From Rhodoluna sp. KAS3 (lineage in GTDB: Bacteria > Actinomycetota > Actinomycetes > Actinomycetales > Microbacteriaceae): a DNA stretch of 64,000 nucleotides. Numbering within the stretch: position 1 is the stretch's first letter; each line of letters starts with the position of its first letter. Made by a program: the position numbers and the translations under genes. Shown here in pieces: positions 52,239-62,285 of the stretch. The stretch spans positions 868,001 to 932,000 of the forward strand of contig NZ_AP026910.1 in the NCBI RefSeq assembly GCF_026000575.1, in the 5' to 3' direction. The notes under the pieces were generated by a model that saw only the letters and a list, made by a program, of their open reading frames with translations, had not been told where the DNA came from and made no database searches.

Positions 52239-53548
52239 TATTCGCTCCCCTCCGCATCGGTGGTAGGTGTAAACCTGACTCGGTCAACTCGACGACCTTC
52301 CATACGCTCGACACGCAAGACGCCATCTTCAATCTGGACTTCATCGCCGTTGGCAGGAATACGGCCGAGCTCACTCATCATGAAACCTGCGACGGTCTCG
52401 TAGGCGCCGTCGGCCGGAACCTTGATTGCCATCTCGCGCAGTTCATCTGGGCGAATCAGGCCCGGAAACAGGATTGAGGAGTTTGCACCGCGAGTGACAC
52501 CCGCCTTTGCTCGGTCGTGCTCGTCGGCAAGTTCGCCCACCAATTCCTCGATGAGGTCCTCAAGAGTCGCAAGACCGGCTGTGCCGCCGTATTCATCGAC
52601 CACGATGGCCAGCTGAAGTCCCTTGGCTCGCAGTTCCACCATCAGAGTCTCTAACCGCATGGTCTCAGGTACGCGAAGCGCCGGCGCCATGATGGCCGAG
52701 ACCGGCACGTCGGCACGTTTTTCGCGTGGCACTGCAGCCGCCTGCTTGACGTGAGCAACACCGATGATGTCGTCAGCCGAACCATCTGAGATCGGGAACC
52801 TAGAGTGCCCGGTTTTGATCGATGCCTCGATGAGAGCCTGAAGGTTTGAATCCTTGTCAAGCACGTGCATTCGCGGCCGAGGAGTCATTACGTCGGCTGC
52901 TACCAGCTGACTCAACGCAAGGGTCTTGGTGAGTAGCGTGGCGGTTTGCGCATCAAGCGCACCCATGCTTGCCGAGCGCCTTACCAGCGATGAAAGCTCT
53001 TCGGCGGTTCGAGTCGAGCTCAGTTCCTCTTTGGGTTCAATTCCAAACATGCGAACAATCCGGTCACCGGTAACACTCAAAAACCGAATCATGAATTTAA
53101 AGACCCATGTAAAAGCAACCTGAAAACGAACTACAAAGTTCAGGACCTTAAGCGGGCTAGAGAGCGCCATGTTCTTTGGAACCAGCTCACCGATAAGGAA
53201 CGAGAAGATTGTTGCGATGGTCATTCCGGCAACCACCGAGAGTGCTTTTTGCGCGCCAGACTCAAGTGAAAGGCCGGCGAAGGCAGGCGTGAGTAGTTTG
53301 GTTAACGACGGCTCAGCAACAAATCCGGTTAAGAGGGTGGTAAGCGTGATTCCCAGCTGGGCGCTTGAAAGGTGTGTGCTGGTCACTTTTAGGGCAGCAA
53401 TTGAAACCGAAAGGCCTTTTTCACCTCGACTACGACGTGCTTCGAGTTCATTTCGCTCGACATTCAGCAGCGAGAACTCGCTCGCCACAAACAGCCCGGT
53501 TCCGATAGTGAGTAGGACACCTACTCCGAGCATGAGCCAATCGTTCAT
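52238..53548 (-). CDS. CNNM/CBS/CorC-domain membrane protein (HlyC/CorC family)
   Basis: This 436-residue protein has a DUF21/CNNM membrane domain ([20 protein letters not shown], residues 18-~195), paired CBS domains ([45 protein letters not shown]) and a C-terminal CorC_HlyC domain ([24 protein letters not shown]). The likely role is divalent-cation efflux or homeostasis. It is the first gene of a two-gene operon with its shorter paralogue. Confidence 0.88.
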   Translation of the reverse strand: MNDWLMLGVGVLLTIGTGLFVASEFSLLNVERNELEARRSRGEKGLSVSIAALKVTSTHLSSAQLGITLTTLLTGFVAEPSLTKLLTPAFAGLSLESGAQKALSVVAGMTIATIFSFLIGELVPKNMALSSPLKVLNFVVRFQVAFTWVFKFMIRFLSVTGDRIVRMFGIEPKEELSSTRTAEELSSLVRRSASMGALDAQTATLLTKTLALSQLVAADVMTPRPRMHVLDKDSNLQALIEASIKTGHSRFPISDGSADDIIGVAHVKQAAAVPREKRADVPVSAIMAPALRVPETMRLETLMVELRAKGLQLAIVVDEYGGTAGLATLEDLIEELVGELADEHDRAKAGVTRGANSSILFPGLIRPDELREMAIKVPADGAYETVAGFMMSELGRIPANGDEVQIEDGVLRVERMEGRRVDRVRFTPTTDAEGSE

Positions 53549-53717
53549 CGGGGTAAATCACCCCAAGAACTATGGTCAGAACCTGCTTTATCCATTGCTT
53601 TAAGCATAGTCAGACTAAAAGCCACAATTCATTAGGCAAATCACCGCTAATCGCAATTTGCTGCAGACTCAAGCCGGTAGGCTTAACCCTGCACATCGAA
53701 CGGATAATCATAAAGAG

Positions 53718-56700
53718 GTGGTTTCTCTGTCAGGCAACGCTGAGAACACAAATGGCGAAAACAATTTCGGAGCCAATGACTGGCTAGTGGACGAAATGTA
53801 CGCCCAGTATCAGTCGAACCCCGATTCGGTCGATAAGGCTTGGTGGCCAATTCTCGAGAACTACCACCCAACCCAAACACCTCATGCCACCGCGTCGAGC
53901 GCAAGTCCAGCCGCTCCGCAGGGTAGTGCGCCGGCCCCGGCCGCCCAGCAGGTTATTCCAGCTGAACCGCAGACCATTCCTGCCGCTCCCCTAGTGGCAA
54001 AAACCACCCGCGTTGAGGCCCGCCCTCAGCCAATTCCAGCTCAGGCACCGGTCACCGAAGTTATTACTCAGGTCGCTGAAGCTGAAGAGGCGCAGGACAA
54101 GGTAAACGTACTAAAGGGCATGTCAAAGGCCCTAGCAACCAACATGGATGCTTCGCTACAGGTTCCGACCGCGACCTCGGTTCGAACCATTCCGGCCAAA
54201 CTTTTGATTGACAACCGCATTGTGATCAACAGCCACTTGGCTCGAACCCGTGGCGGCAAGGTTTCCTTCACCCACATCATCGGTTACGCGATCATCCGCG
54301 CTCTAAAAGAGTTTCCAAGCCAAAACGTCTACTACGACATCATCGATGACAAGCCAGCTGCGGTAACGCCTGCGAACATCAATTTTGGACTCGCGATCGA
54401 CATTCCAAAAGAAGACGGCACCCGTGCACTTTTGGTTCCAAACATCAAGCGCGCTCAGCGACTCAACTTTGCCGAGTACCTAAGCGCCTATGAAGACCTG
54501 GTCAAGAAGGCACGTGACAACAAGTTGACCGCCGGTGATTTTGCCGGCTCAACAGTTTCACTGACCAACCCAGGTGGAATCGGAACCGTTCACTCGGTAC
54601 CTCGCCTAATGAAGGGCCAGGGCTGCATTATCGGCGCCGGCGCATTGGACTACCCGGCTGAGTTCCAGGGAATGTCAGACGCTCAGCTGTCAAAGTTGGG
54701 TGTCAGCAAGACCATCACACTAACCTCAACCTACGACCACCGTGTTATCCAAGGCGCTGGTTCAGGTGAATTCCTCAAGAAGATCCACGAACTCCTGCTG
54801 GGCGCTCGTGGCTTCTACGACGAAATCTTTGCCGACCTTCGCATTCCTTACGAGCCGGTCAAATGGGTCACCGACTTCGAGCGAAACGAAAACGACGACC
54901 GCACCAAAGAGACCCGCATCCAGGAACTAATCAACGCCTACCGCGTTCGAGGCCACTTGATGGCCGATGTTGACCCGCTTGAGTACAAGCAGCGCTCGCA
55001 CGAGGATCTTGACATTTTGAACCACGGTTTGAGCCTCTGGGACCTAGACCGAACCTTCAAGACCGGTGGTTTTGGTGGCAAGGCCAAGGCTGAGTTCCGT
55101 GAGATTTACAAGATTCTTCGTGACAGCTACTGCCGCACCGTTGGTGTTGAGTACATGCACATTCAAGACCCAGCCCAGCGCAAGTGGTTCCAGTCCAAGC
55201 TTGAGCGCCCATACGCTAAGCCGACTCGCGACGAGCAGCTGCGCATTCTTGAAAAGCTGAATGAAGCCGAGGCTTTTGAAACTTTCTTGCAGACCAAGTT
55301 TGTTGGGCAAAAGCGCTTCAGCCTTGAGGGTGGCGAATCCACCATCGCAGCCCTTGATGAAATCTTGCAAGAGGCCGCCGACGCACAGCTTGAAGAAGTT
55401 GTAATTGGTATGGCTCACCGTGGCCGCCTAAACGTTCTAACCAACGTTGCCGGCAAGACCTACGGTCAGGTCTTCAAAGAATTTGAAGGCAACACCGACA
55501 CCAAGACAGTTCAGGGCTCAGGTGACGTTAAGTACCATCTAGGCACCGAGGGTGTTTTCACCAACATGGACGGCAAGCAGGTTAAAGTTTCACTTGCCGC
55601 TAACCCATCTCACCTCGAGGCTGTAAACCCGGTGGTCGAGGGTATCGTGCGCGCCAAGCTTGACCGCACCGACTCTGTGATCAACAACAGCTTCCCGGTT
55701 CTTCCGGTTGTTATCCACGGCGATGCTGCTTTTGCAGGCCAGGGCGTAGTGCCTGAGGTACTGAACATGTCTCAGTTGCGTGGATACAAAACTGGCGGAA
55801 CCATCAACATCGTCATCAACAACCAGGTTGGTTTCACCACTCCTCCAGGTGAGTCTCGCTCTACCGTTTATGCAACCGACGTTGCGAAGGGTATCCAGGC
55901 GCCAATTTTCCATGTAAACGGCGATGACCCTGAAGCAGTAGTCCGCGTGGCACGTCTAGCTTTTGAGTTCCGCCAGGAATTCAAAAAAGATGTCGTTCTT
56001 GACATCATTTGCTACCGTCGCCGTGGTCACAACGAGGGCGATGACCCATCGATGACCCAGCCTTTGATGTACAACCTGATCGAGGCCAAGCGTTCAGTAC
56101 GCACCCTTTACCTAGAGTCACTCGTTGGCCGCGGTGACATCACTCACGAAGAGTTTGAAGCTGCAAACGCTGGCTTCCAGACCCGCCTTGAGAATGCATT
56201 CGTCGAGGTTCACGAGGCCATGATCGCTGCACCGGCTCTGCCGTCGCGCCCAGTTGGCATCGGTACCACCGCAAGCGACCAGACCGGAGTTGCGCAGGCC
56301 ACTGCGATTTCACGCGCGGTTGTTGAGCAAATCGGTGATGCCCACAACAACCAGCCACCGGGCTTCCACGTGCACCCTAAGCTTCAGCAGCTGCTGACCA
56401 AGCGTGTTGAGATGAGCCGCGAAGGCGGCATCGACTGGGGCTTCGGCGAGCTACTAGCTCTAGGCTCGTTGCTTATCGAAGGCAAAACCGTTCGCATGGC
56501 CGGCCAGGACAGCCGACGCGGCACCTTTGTTCAGCGTCACGCTGTGTTCCACGATCGCGAAAACGGTCAAGAGTGGATGCCACTGCGCAACCTGTCTGCT
56601 GACCAAGCCAAGTTCTACATCTATGACTCACTGCTTAGCGAATACGCGGCCATGGGTTACGAATACGGCTATGCAGTTGAAAACAAGGATGCACTTGTTC

Positions 56701-57452
56701 TATGGGAAGCACAGTTTGGTGACTTTGCCAACGGCGCGCAGACCATCATCGATGAATTCATTTCATCAGCCGAGCAGAAATGGAACCAGCACTCCGGTGT
56801 AGTTCTGTTGCTGCCTCACGGCTACGAAGGCCAGGGGCCAGACCACTCATCAGCCCGAATCGAGCGCTACCTACAGTTGTGTGCTGAAAACAACATGACT
56901 GTTGCTCAGCCTTCGACTCCGGCATCTCACTTCCACCTACTTCGTCGCCAGGCTTACTCGACTCCGAAGCGCCCACTGATTGTGTTCACTCCGAAGTCAA
57001 TGTTGCGTTTGAAATCAGCAGCATCGTCTGTTGAGGACTTCACCAATGGAACCTTCCAGCCGGTAATTGATGACCAGCAGGGTCTGGACAGAAACGCAGT
57101 CAAGCGAGTGCTGTTCTGTTCAGGCAAGATCTACTGGGACCTTTTGGCAGAGGCTCAAAAGCGCAACGATGGCACCACCGCAATCGTTCGTGTTGAGCAG
57201 CTCTACCCAACCCCGGTTGATGAAATCAAGGCGACCTACGCACAGTATCCAAACGCAGAATTGGTTTGGGTACAGGATGAGCCGGCTAACCAGGGACCAT
57301 GGACCTACATCGGTCTATTCTTGCCTCGTTACATGGATGGCAAGGTGGCCAAGTTGGTTTCACGCCCAGCTAGCGCATCACCAGCAACAGGTTCTGCAAA
57401 GCGCCACGCTGTTGAGCAAGCTGACCTTATTGCCAGAGCGTTCTCGATCTAA
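53718..57452 (+). CDS. kgd: Multifunctional 2-oxoglutarate metabolism enzyme Kgd (SucA-like E1 with E2 catalytic domain)
   Basis: This TCA-cycle enzyme of actinobacteria decarboxylates 2-oxoglutarate and supplies E1 plus an E2 succinyltransferase domain in one chain of about 1240 residues. In order: a short N-terminal helix (NFGANDWLVDEMYAQYQ), an Ala/Pro linker, the E2-type catalytic domain with STYDHRVIQG, and the thiamine-diphosphate E1 domain (GMAHRGRLNVLTN, GDAAFAGQGVV). No lipoyl domain is present. The start is uncertain: GTG 53718 is used, but CTG 53727 has the better-spaced GAGGTG ribosome site, and TTG 53658 has none. Confidence 0.93.
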   Translation: MVSLSGNAENTNGENNFGANDWLVDEMYAQYQSNPDSVDKAWWPILENYHPTQTPHATASSASPAAPQGSAPAPAAQQVIPAEPQTIPAAPLVAKTTRVEARPQPIPAQAPVTEVITQVAEAEEAQDKVNVLKGMSKALATNMDASLQVPTATSVRTIPAKLLIDNRIVINSHLARTRGGKVSFTHIIGYAIIRALKEFPSQNVYYDIIDDKPAAVTPANINFGLAIDIPKEDGTRALLVPNIKRAQRLNFAEYLSAYEDLVKKARDNKLTAGDFAGSTVSLTNPGGIGTVHSVPRLMKGQGCIIGAGALDYPAEFQGMSDAQLSKLGVSKTITLTSTYDHRVIQGAGSGEFLKKIHELLLGARGFYDEIFADLRIPYEPVKWVTDFERNENDDRTKETRIQELINAYRVRGHLMADVDPLEYKQRSHEDLDILNHGLSLWDLDRTFKTGGFGGKAKAEFREIYKILRDSYCRTVGVEYMHIQDPAQRKWFQSKLERPYAKPTRDEQLRILEKLNEAEAFETFLQTKFVGQKRFSLEGGESTIAALDEILQEAADAQLEEVVIGMAHRGRLNVLTNVAGKTYGQVFKEFEGNTDTKTVQGSGDVKYHLGTEGVFTNMDGKQVKVSLAANPSHLEAVNPVVEGIVRAKLDRTDSVINNSFPVLPVVIHGDAAFAGQGVVPEVLNMSQLRGYKTGGTINIVINNQVGFTTPPGESRSTVYATDVAKGIQAPIFHVNGDDPEAVVRVARLAFEFRQEFKKDVVLDIICYRRRGHNEGDDPSMTQPLMYNLIEAKRSVRTLYLESLVGRGDITHEEFEAANAGFQTRLENAFVEVHEAMIAAPALPSRPVGIGTTASDQTGVAQATAISRAVVEQIGDAHNNQPPGFHVHPKLQQLLTKRVEMSREGGIDWGFGELLALGSLLIEGKTVRMAGQDSRRGTFVQRHAVFHDRENGQEWMPLRNLSADQAKFYIYDSLLSEYAAMGYEYGYAVENKDALVLWEAQFGDFANGAQTIIDEFISSAEQKWNQHSGVVLLLPHGYEGQGPDHSSARIERYLQLCAENNMTVAQPSTPASHFHLLRRQAYSTPKRPLIVFTPKSMLRLKSAASSVEDFTNGTFQPVIDDQQGLDRNAVKRVLFCSGKIYWDLLAEAQKRNDGTTAIVRVEQLYPTPVDEIKATYAQYPNAELVWVQDEPANQGPWTYIGLFLPRYMDGKVAKLVSRPASASPATGSAKRHAVEQADLIARAFSI

Positions 57453-57454
57453 GC

Positions 57455-58066
57455 ATGCTGCAGGAGCCGCGTAAAGACATCAGAATCGTCATTCTTGGCG
57501 ACTCGATAATTTCCGCTGCCGGCGACCCTAAAGGAATGGGGTGGGTTGGTCGCGTAACGTCCAAAACTCCAGCCAATTCGCCAAGGGTCGACATCTTTGC
57601 TTTGCCAGCGCCAGACGAAACAACCAGCAAGCTATCTGAGCGTTGGGCTCAGGAGGTTCAACGCCGGTTTAGCGACCAGACCGAAAACCGCCTGGTAATT
57701 GCGCTCAACAATTTGGATCCAGCCGCAGGTATATCAATCTCACGCAGCCGACTCAACATCGCAACTATCGTTGACGAAGCCAAGCGCGCAGGCATTGAGT
57801 CATTCCTGGTTGGCCCAACCCCTCACCGCAACCCTGAGTTGAATTCCGAGATTGAGCACCTAGCCTCTGGCTTTGAGGACGTTGCGTCAAGACGCGGCAT
57901 ACCGTTTGTTGATTGCTTTAGACCGCTCGTTGAGCACGAGGGTTGGAATCAAGAAATTGCCAACACCGAACACGGATTACCGGGGCAAATTGGTCACGGA
58001 TTAATCGCATGGCTGGTGCTAAACCGTGGCTGGTACGAGTGGCTTGGGCTTCCAGAGCCAGAATAA
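57455..58066 (+). CDS. SGNH/GDSL-type hydrolase
   Basis: This 203-residue protein has the GDS nucleophile motif (ILGDSII, Ser17), an Asn-containing block (ALNNLDPA) and a C-terminal GHGLIAWLVLN with the expected histidine. There is no signal peptide, so it is cytoplasmic. It begins three bases after kgd and is presumably co-transcribed. Lipase, esterase or acyl-thioesterase activity cannot be told apart. A bidirectional terminator follows. Confidence 0.8.
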   Translation: MLQEPRKDIRIVILGDSIISAAGDPKGMGWVGRVTSKTPANSPRVDIFALPAPDETTSKLSERWAQEVQRRFSDQTENRLVIALNNLDPAAGISISRSRLNIATIVDEAKRAGIESFLVGPTPHRNPELNSEIEHLASGFEDVASRRGIPFVDCFRPLVEHEGWNQEIANTEHGLPGQIGHGLIAWLVLNRGWYEWLGLPEPE

Positions 58067-58094
58067 AAAAATCCGCACCCAGGTGCGGATTTTT
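58065..58094. terminator. Bidirectional terminator between SGNH hydrolase gene and rsrA
   Basis: The arms atccgcacc and ggtgcggat have a two-base loop, with A-run and T-run on the two sides, so it works on either strand for the two convergent genes. Confidence 0.9.
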
Positions 58095-58120
58095 CGTTTA
58101 GCAAATCTTTTTATGCGTGC

Positions 58121-58369
58121 TTAGTGAGCCGCACCATTCTGAATATCGCGGATGCGCGACATCACGCGCTGGGCAAGTTCGGCAGGCGGGGCTTCATCGC
58201 AGGCGCCCTTAATGACACCGTTGATCAGGTTCTCAAGGTCGTAGTCAGTCTCACAACTATCGCAGTTTGCGAGGTGAGCAGTAATGTCATCGATGTCCTG
58301 GCCACTGAGTTCGTTGTGCAGGTACTCGTGCACGTGGCGCTTGGTTTCTTGGCAATCGAAGTTAGACAT
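58121..58369 (-). CDS. rsrA: Anti-sigma factor RsrA-like (zinc-associated)
   Basis: RsrA holds SigR inactive until thiol oxidation releases it. The 82-residue protein starts at the ATG giving [17 protein letters not shown], with GGAGG upstream; the frame continues beyond it inside sigR. The ZAS motif is visible as His32, Cys36 and Cys39 (HLANCDSC) with Cys6. The start overlaps the sigR stop (ATGTCTAA), which ties production of the two proteins. Confidence 0.9.
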   Translation of the reverse strand: MSNFDCQETKRHVHEYLHNELSGQDIDDITAHLANCDSCETDYDLENLINGVIKGACDEAPPAELAQRVMSRIRDIQNGAAH

Positions 58370-58976
58370 TCGAGGCCTCCCCTTTGTTGGATTCAGATAC
58401 GTCGTAGCCCTCTTGAGCCGCATACTCAGCAAGTAGCTTTCGGAGAAGCTTCTTACCTCGGTGAAGGCGGCTCATGACTGTTCCGACTGGAGTGTGCATG
58501 ATGTCTGCAATCTCTGCATAAGGCAGGCCATCGACTACGGCGTAGTAGACCACCATTCTGAATTCATCTGGGATAGCGTGAAGGGCTTTCTTGATGGTTT
58601 CTGAAGGCATGTTGTCAATGGCTTCGAGCTCGGCAGACCGAGTCGAGTGAGCTGTGACCGACTCGGCTGAACCGAGCTGCCAGTCCTCTAGCTCGTCTAA
58701 CCCACCCTTGGCCTGATCTTTGGCCCGCTTGTTGTACAAGTTGATGTGGGTGTTGGTCATGATGCGGTACAGCCAGGCCTTTAGGTTGGTGCCTTGCTGG
58801 TACTGGGCCCATGCTACGAACGCCTTGGCAAAGGTCTCTTGAACCAAATCCTCGGCGTCAGATGGATTACGAGTCCAGCGCAAAGCTGCACCATAAAGTT
58901 GCGGCATGAGTGGTAGCGCCTGCTGCTCAAATTCGTGAATTTGGAGGCGCTTTTGTTCTGCATCAGATTGCTTCAT
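58362..58976 (-). CDS. sigR: ECF sigma factor SigR/SigH (thiol-oxidative stress)
   Basis: This 204-residue group IV sigma factor has region 2 with [17 protein letters not shown] and [14 protein letters not shown], and region 4 with [24 protein letters not shown]. The start is set at ATG 58976 ([11 protein letters not shown]) by comparison with the family. The frame also opens at ATG 59036, just 14 bases from the divergent aroA start. In actinobacteria this factor controls thioredoxin, mycothiol and proteolysis genes. Confidence 0.92.
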   Translation of the reverse strand: MKQSDAEQKRLQIHEFEQQALPLMPQLYGAALRWTRNPSDAEDLVQETFAKAFVAWAQYQQGTNLKAWLYRIMTNTHINLYNKRAKDQAKGGLDELEDWQLGSAESVTAHSTRSAELEAIDNMPSETIKKALHAIPDEFRMVVYYAVVDGLPYAEIADIMHTPVGTVMSRLHRGKKLLRKLLAEYAAQEGYDVSESNKGEASNV

Positions 58977-59050
58977 CACGTTTGAGTTTAGCCGCGAGTG
59001 CGACAACCCCATTCCAGAGACAGCAAAAGTAGACATGGTACTTTTAACTC

Positions 59051-60373
59051 ATGACTTCTAACCAAAATTCCCAGCCTTGGCACGCTCCTGTGGCCTCGGC
59101 GCCACTCGATGCAGCGGTGGCCCTCCCTGGTTCAAAGTCACTAAATAATCGAGAGCTTGTGCTTTCTGCGCTGGCCTCCGAACCAACTCTTCTAACCGGC
59201 ACCTTGGCTTCTCGCGACAGCACACTGATGATCGAGGCGCTTCGGCAGCTGGGTACTGACATCGAAGTCCGCGATGTCGGGTCTATTTTGGTTACCCCAA
59301 AACCGTTCGACAACCCAGCGGTCATTGACTGCGGCTTGGCCGGCACCGTGATGCGGTTTGTTCCGCCAGCTGCGCTGCTAAGCAACCAAAAGGTAGTTTT
59401 CGACGGCGATGAAGCTGCACGCCGCCGTCCTATGAGCACAACCATCGATAGCCTGCGTGCGCTGGGTGTATCGGTGTCAGATGAGGGTAAGGGCTCATTA
59501 CCCTTCACGGTTCACGGCACCGGCACGGTAGCGGGCGGCGAGGTCACCATCGATGCCTCCGCTTCAAGTCAGTTTGTATCCGGGCTGCTACTAGCTGCTG
59601 CCAGATTTGAGAATGGCCTAGTGCTGCGTCACGTTGGCGAGCACCTGCCATCGATGCCTCACATCGAAATGACCCTAGATTGCCTAACCAAGCGCGGCGT
59701 TAAGGTTTCAACCCCAGAACCAGCTGTCTGGAAGGTCGAACCAGGTTTGATTAGCGGCGGTTCAGTAGCAATTGAGCCAGATCTCTCAAATGCTGGTCCT
59801 TTCCTGGCCGCAGCGATGGTTGCCGGTGGCTCGGTATTCATTCAGGGCTGGCCTGATTCCACAACTCAGGTCGGCGACGAATTTGATGGAATTCTTCAGC
59901 AGATGGGCGCAGAGATTGTCCGTGAAAATGGTGGCCTAACCATCACCGGCACTGGCGCGATTCACGGAATCGACATTGATCTTTCTATCGGCGGCGAACT
60001 CACCCCGGTAATTGCTGCGCTGGCGGCTCTTGCTGACAGCCCAACTGTGATTCGCGGTGTAGCACACCTTCGCGGTCACGAGACCGACCGTCTGGCGGCG
60101 CTGGCAGCCGAAATTAACCGCATCGGTGGAATTGCACGCGAGACCCCTGACGGTCTAGAAATTGACCCGAGCGATAACCTTCACGGCGCCATTTGGCAGA
60201 CCTACGAGGACCACCGAATGGCGACTGCCGGTGCAATCATTGGACTTCGGGTTCCTGGAATCCAGATTGAAGACATCACGACTACTTCAAAGACAATGCC
60301 AAACTTTGCCTCAATGTGGCAAGGCATGCTTGGCCAGAACAACTGGCAGATTCAGCTTGGTGAAGACGCTTGA
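59051..60373 (+). CDS. aroA: 3-phosphoshikimate 1-carboxyvinyltransferase (EPSP synthase)
   Basis: EPSP synthase joins PEP to shikimate 3-phosphate in aromatic amino acid synthesis. The 440-residue protein has LPGSKSLNNRELVLSALA (substrate lysine), LAGTVMRFVPP, DEAARRRPM, QFVSGLLLAA and the C-terminal RGHETDRLAA. The stop overlaps the rsgA start (TTGA). The usual class I motifs are only partly matched, as in many actinobacterial enzymes. Confidence 0.94.
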   Translation: MTSNQNSQPWHAPVASAPLDAAVALPGSKSLNNRELVLSALASEPTLLTGTLASRDSTLMIEALRQLGTDIEVRDVGSILVTPKPFDNPAVIDCGLAGTVMRFVPPAALLSNQKVVFDGDEAARRRPMSTTIDSLRALGVSVSDEGKGSLPFTVHGTGTVAGGEVTIDASASSQFVSGLLLAAARFENGLVLRHVGEHLPSMPHIEMTLDCLTKRGVKVSTPEPAVWKVEPGLISGGSVAIEPDLSNAGPFLAAAMVAGGSVFIQGWPDSTTQVGDEFDGILQQMGAEIVRENGGLTITGTGAIHGIDIDLSIGGELTPVIAALAALADSPTVIRGVAHLRGHETDRLAALAAEINRIGGIARETPDGLEIDPSDNLHGAIWQTYEDHRMATAGAIIGLRVPGIQIEDITTTSKTMPNFASMWQGMLGQNNWQIQLGEDA

Positions 60374-61419
60374 GTTGGCTTTATGAGCCAGATCCGGGTC
60401 AAAACGACCTAGACGAAACCGATGTGCGTGTGCGCCCAAACCCAAAGGGCAACAAGCCAAGAACTAAGAAACGCCCAGAACACAAAGAGGCACCAATCGG
60501 CTTGGTATTGGGCGTTGACGTCGGGCGCTATCGGGTACTCCTCGAGTCTGAGGACCGAATCATAAATGCCACCTTGGGTAAAGAATTACGCAAACAAGGT
60601 GCCGCTGTAGGCGACCGTGTAGCGCTTGCCGGCGACATCTCCACTACCGAGGGCGCGTTGGCGCGAATCGTGCGAATCGAACCTCGCACTTCGCTGCTGC
60701 GTCGCAGCGCCGACGATTCTGATGTGGTCGAGCGGGTAATCGTTGCTAATGCTACCCAAATGGCCATTGTGGTTGCTATTGCTAACCCAGAGCCAAGAAC
60801 CCGATTGATTGATCGCTACCTTGCGGCTGCCTACGACGCGGGTCTTAGACCAATCTTGGTAATCACCAAAACCGACTTGGCCAACCCAGATGAGTTCCTG
60901 GCTAACTTTGCTGGACTGAGTATTCCGGTAGTGCTCAACCGCTCTGATGCACCCGCTCTGCCGGCATTGCGCGAGTTGCTGACTGGCCAAACCACCGTGT
61001 TTGTTGGGCATTCCGGAGTTGGTAAATCGACTTTGGTAAACGCCCTGGCACCGCATGCGCAGCGTGCAACCGGCGGAGTAAACATTGTGACCGGTCGCGG
61101 CCGCCACACATCTTCTTCGGTGCGGGCCATCCGCTTGGATGAAAACTTCGGCGAAGGTTGGATCATCGACACCCCGGGTGTTCGATCATTTGGTTTGGGG
61201 CATGTGAAGCCTGAAAACCTTTTGCGTTCATTTGAAGACCTTTGGGCAGTGATTGAGACCTGTCCGCGCGACTGCAACCACACATCCGACGCCCCAGATT
61301 GCGCCCTCGACGATGCCATCGCGGCAGGGTCACTTGGTCCTAGCGGTGAGGGGCGAGTCGATTCACTCCGCCGCCTGATTACATCACTGGCAAACCACAG
61401 CGAAAAGCCCGGCGAATAG
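60370..61419 (+). CDS. rsgA: Ribosome small-subunit biogenesis GTPase RsgA
   Basis: RsgA is a 30S maturation GTPase with a circularly permuted G domain. The 349-residue protein shows an OB-like domain, ITKTDL (G4), then GHSGVGKST (G1), DTPG (G3) and a C-terminal zinc site with Cys/His (CPRDCNHTSDAPDC). The start is TTG overlapping the aroA stop, with GGTGAAG before it. aroA-rsgA-hisN is a conserved actinobacterial set. Confidence 0.93.
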   Translation: MSWLYEPDPGQNDLDETDVRVRPNPKGNKPRTKKRPEHKEAPIGLVLGVDVGRYRVLLESEDRIINATLGKELRKQGAAVGDRVALAGDISTTEGALARIVRIEPRTSLLRRSADDSDVVERVIVANATQMAIVVAIANPEPRTRLIDRYLAAAYDAGLRPILVITKTDLANPDEFLANFAGLSIPVVLNRSDAPALPALRELLTGQTTVFVGHSGVGKSTLVNALAPHAQRATGGVNIVTGRGRHTSSSVRAIRLDENFGEGWIIDTPGVRSFGLGHVKPENLLRSFEDLWAVIETCPRDCNHTSDAPDCALDDAIAAGSLGPSGEGRVDSLRRLITSLANHSEKPGE

Positions 61420-61429
61420 AATTTCAATC

Positions 61430-62212
61430 ATGACCTTTTCTTCTGACCTCGACCTAGCTCTGGCAATTGCTGACCTTGCAGATTCAATTGCGCTCGAGCG
61501 CTTTCGGGCATTGGACCTAAAGGTTGAAACCAAACCTGATCGCAGCCCGGTCACCGATGCAGATCAAGCGGTAGAGCGCGCCATCAAGGCGCTGCTGGCT
61601 GAAAAAGCGCCTTCTGACGCACTCATTGGCGAGGAGTATGGAAGCGCCGACGGCACCACTAACCGCACCTGGATCATTGACCCGATTGATGGAACCGCAA
61701 ACTACCTGCGCGGTGTTCCAGTTTGGGCAACTCTGATTGCCCTGGCTATCGATGGCAAACCAACTGTAAGTGTGGTTTCAGCCCCTGCAATGGGAAGACG
61801 CTGGTGGGCTGCCCCAGAAATCGGTGCTTGGACGCGAGACATCGATGGATCAACTCGACAGTTGGCCGTGTCTGGAATTTCTGATTTCGAAAACGCCTCA
61901 ATCAGCTACAACAACTTGCAGCTGTGGGACCAATCAGGGCGATTGCCGCAACTTTTAGAACTAAGCCGCAAACTATGGAGAACCCGTGCTTACGGTGACT
62001 TCTGGAGCTACATGCTGCTAGCTGAAGGCGCCCTTGAAATCGTTGCCGAGCACGACCTGAAGATTTACGACATTGCCGCCTTAGTGCCAATCGTGGAGCT
62101 AGCTGGCGGCCAATTCAGCGACTTGGATGGTTCGCTGAACGCAGCATCATCCAGCGTGCTGGCAACCAATGGAAAACTCCACTTTGCAACCGCCGAGGCG
62201 CTCCGAGCCTAA
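61430..62212 (+). CDS. hisN: Inositol-monophosphatase-family phosphatase, probably histidinol-phosphatase HisN
   Basis: This 260-residue Mg-dependent phosphatase has metal ligands in GEEYG (Glu68/69) and DPIDGT (Asp84, Asp87), and a C-terminal YDIAALVPIVELAGG. HisN removes phosphate from histidinol phosphate. That specificity is inferred from the rsgA neighbourhood; inositol-1-phosphatase is the alternative. Confidence 0.82.
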   Translation: MTFSSDLDLALAIADLADSIALERFRALDLKVETKPDRSPVTDADQAVERAIKALLAEKAPSDALIGEEYGSADGTTNRTWIIDPIDGTANYLRGVPVWATLIALAIDGKPTVSVVSAPAMGRRWWAAPEIGAWTRDIDGSTRQLAVSGISDFENASISYNNLQLWDQSGRLPQLLELSRKLWRTRAYGDFWSYMLLAEGALEIVAEHDLKIYDIAALVPIVELAGGQFSDLDGSLNAASSSVLATNGKLHFATAEALRA

Positions 62213-62239
62213 CCAACTTAGGCTGATAATGTATTAACA

Positions 62240-62260
62240 ACTTGTCAAAGTTTGACGAGT
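62240..62260. promoter_or_regulatory. Near-perfect 21-base palindrome upstream of gntR-like gene, candidate operator
   Basis: Ten-base arms ACTTGTCAAA and TTTGACGAGT are mirror complements around one base, with one mismatch, and end 25 bases before the GntR start codon. TTTGAC/TTGACG on one arm resembles a -35 element. Autoregulation by the adjacent regulator is inferred. Confidence 0.6.
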
Positions 62261-62285
62261 GTAAACATCGGCGTTGAGGATGGCA

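Noticed and set aside
58977-59036. SigR autoregulatory promoter (GGAAT about 45 bases before the chosen sigR ATG)
   Set aside because: A -35-like GGAAT exists but no GTT-type -10 at the right distance is seen.
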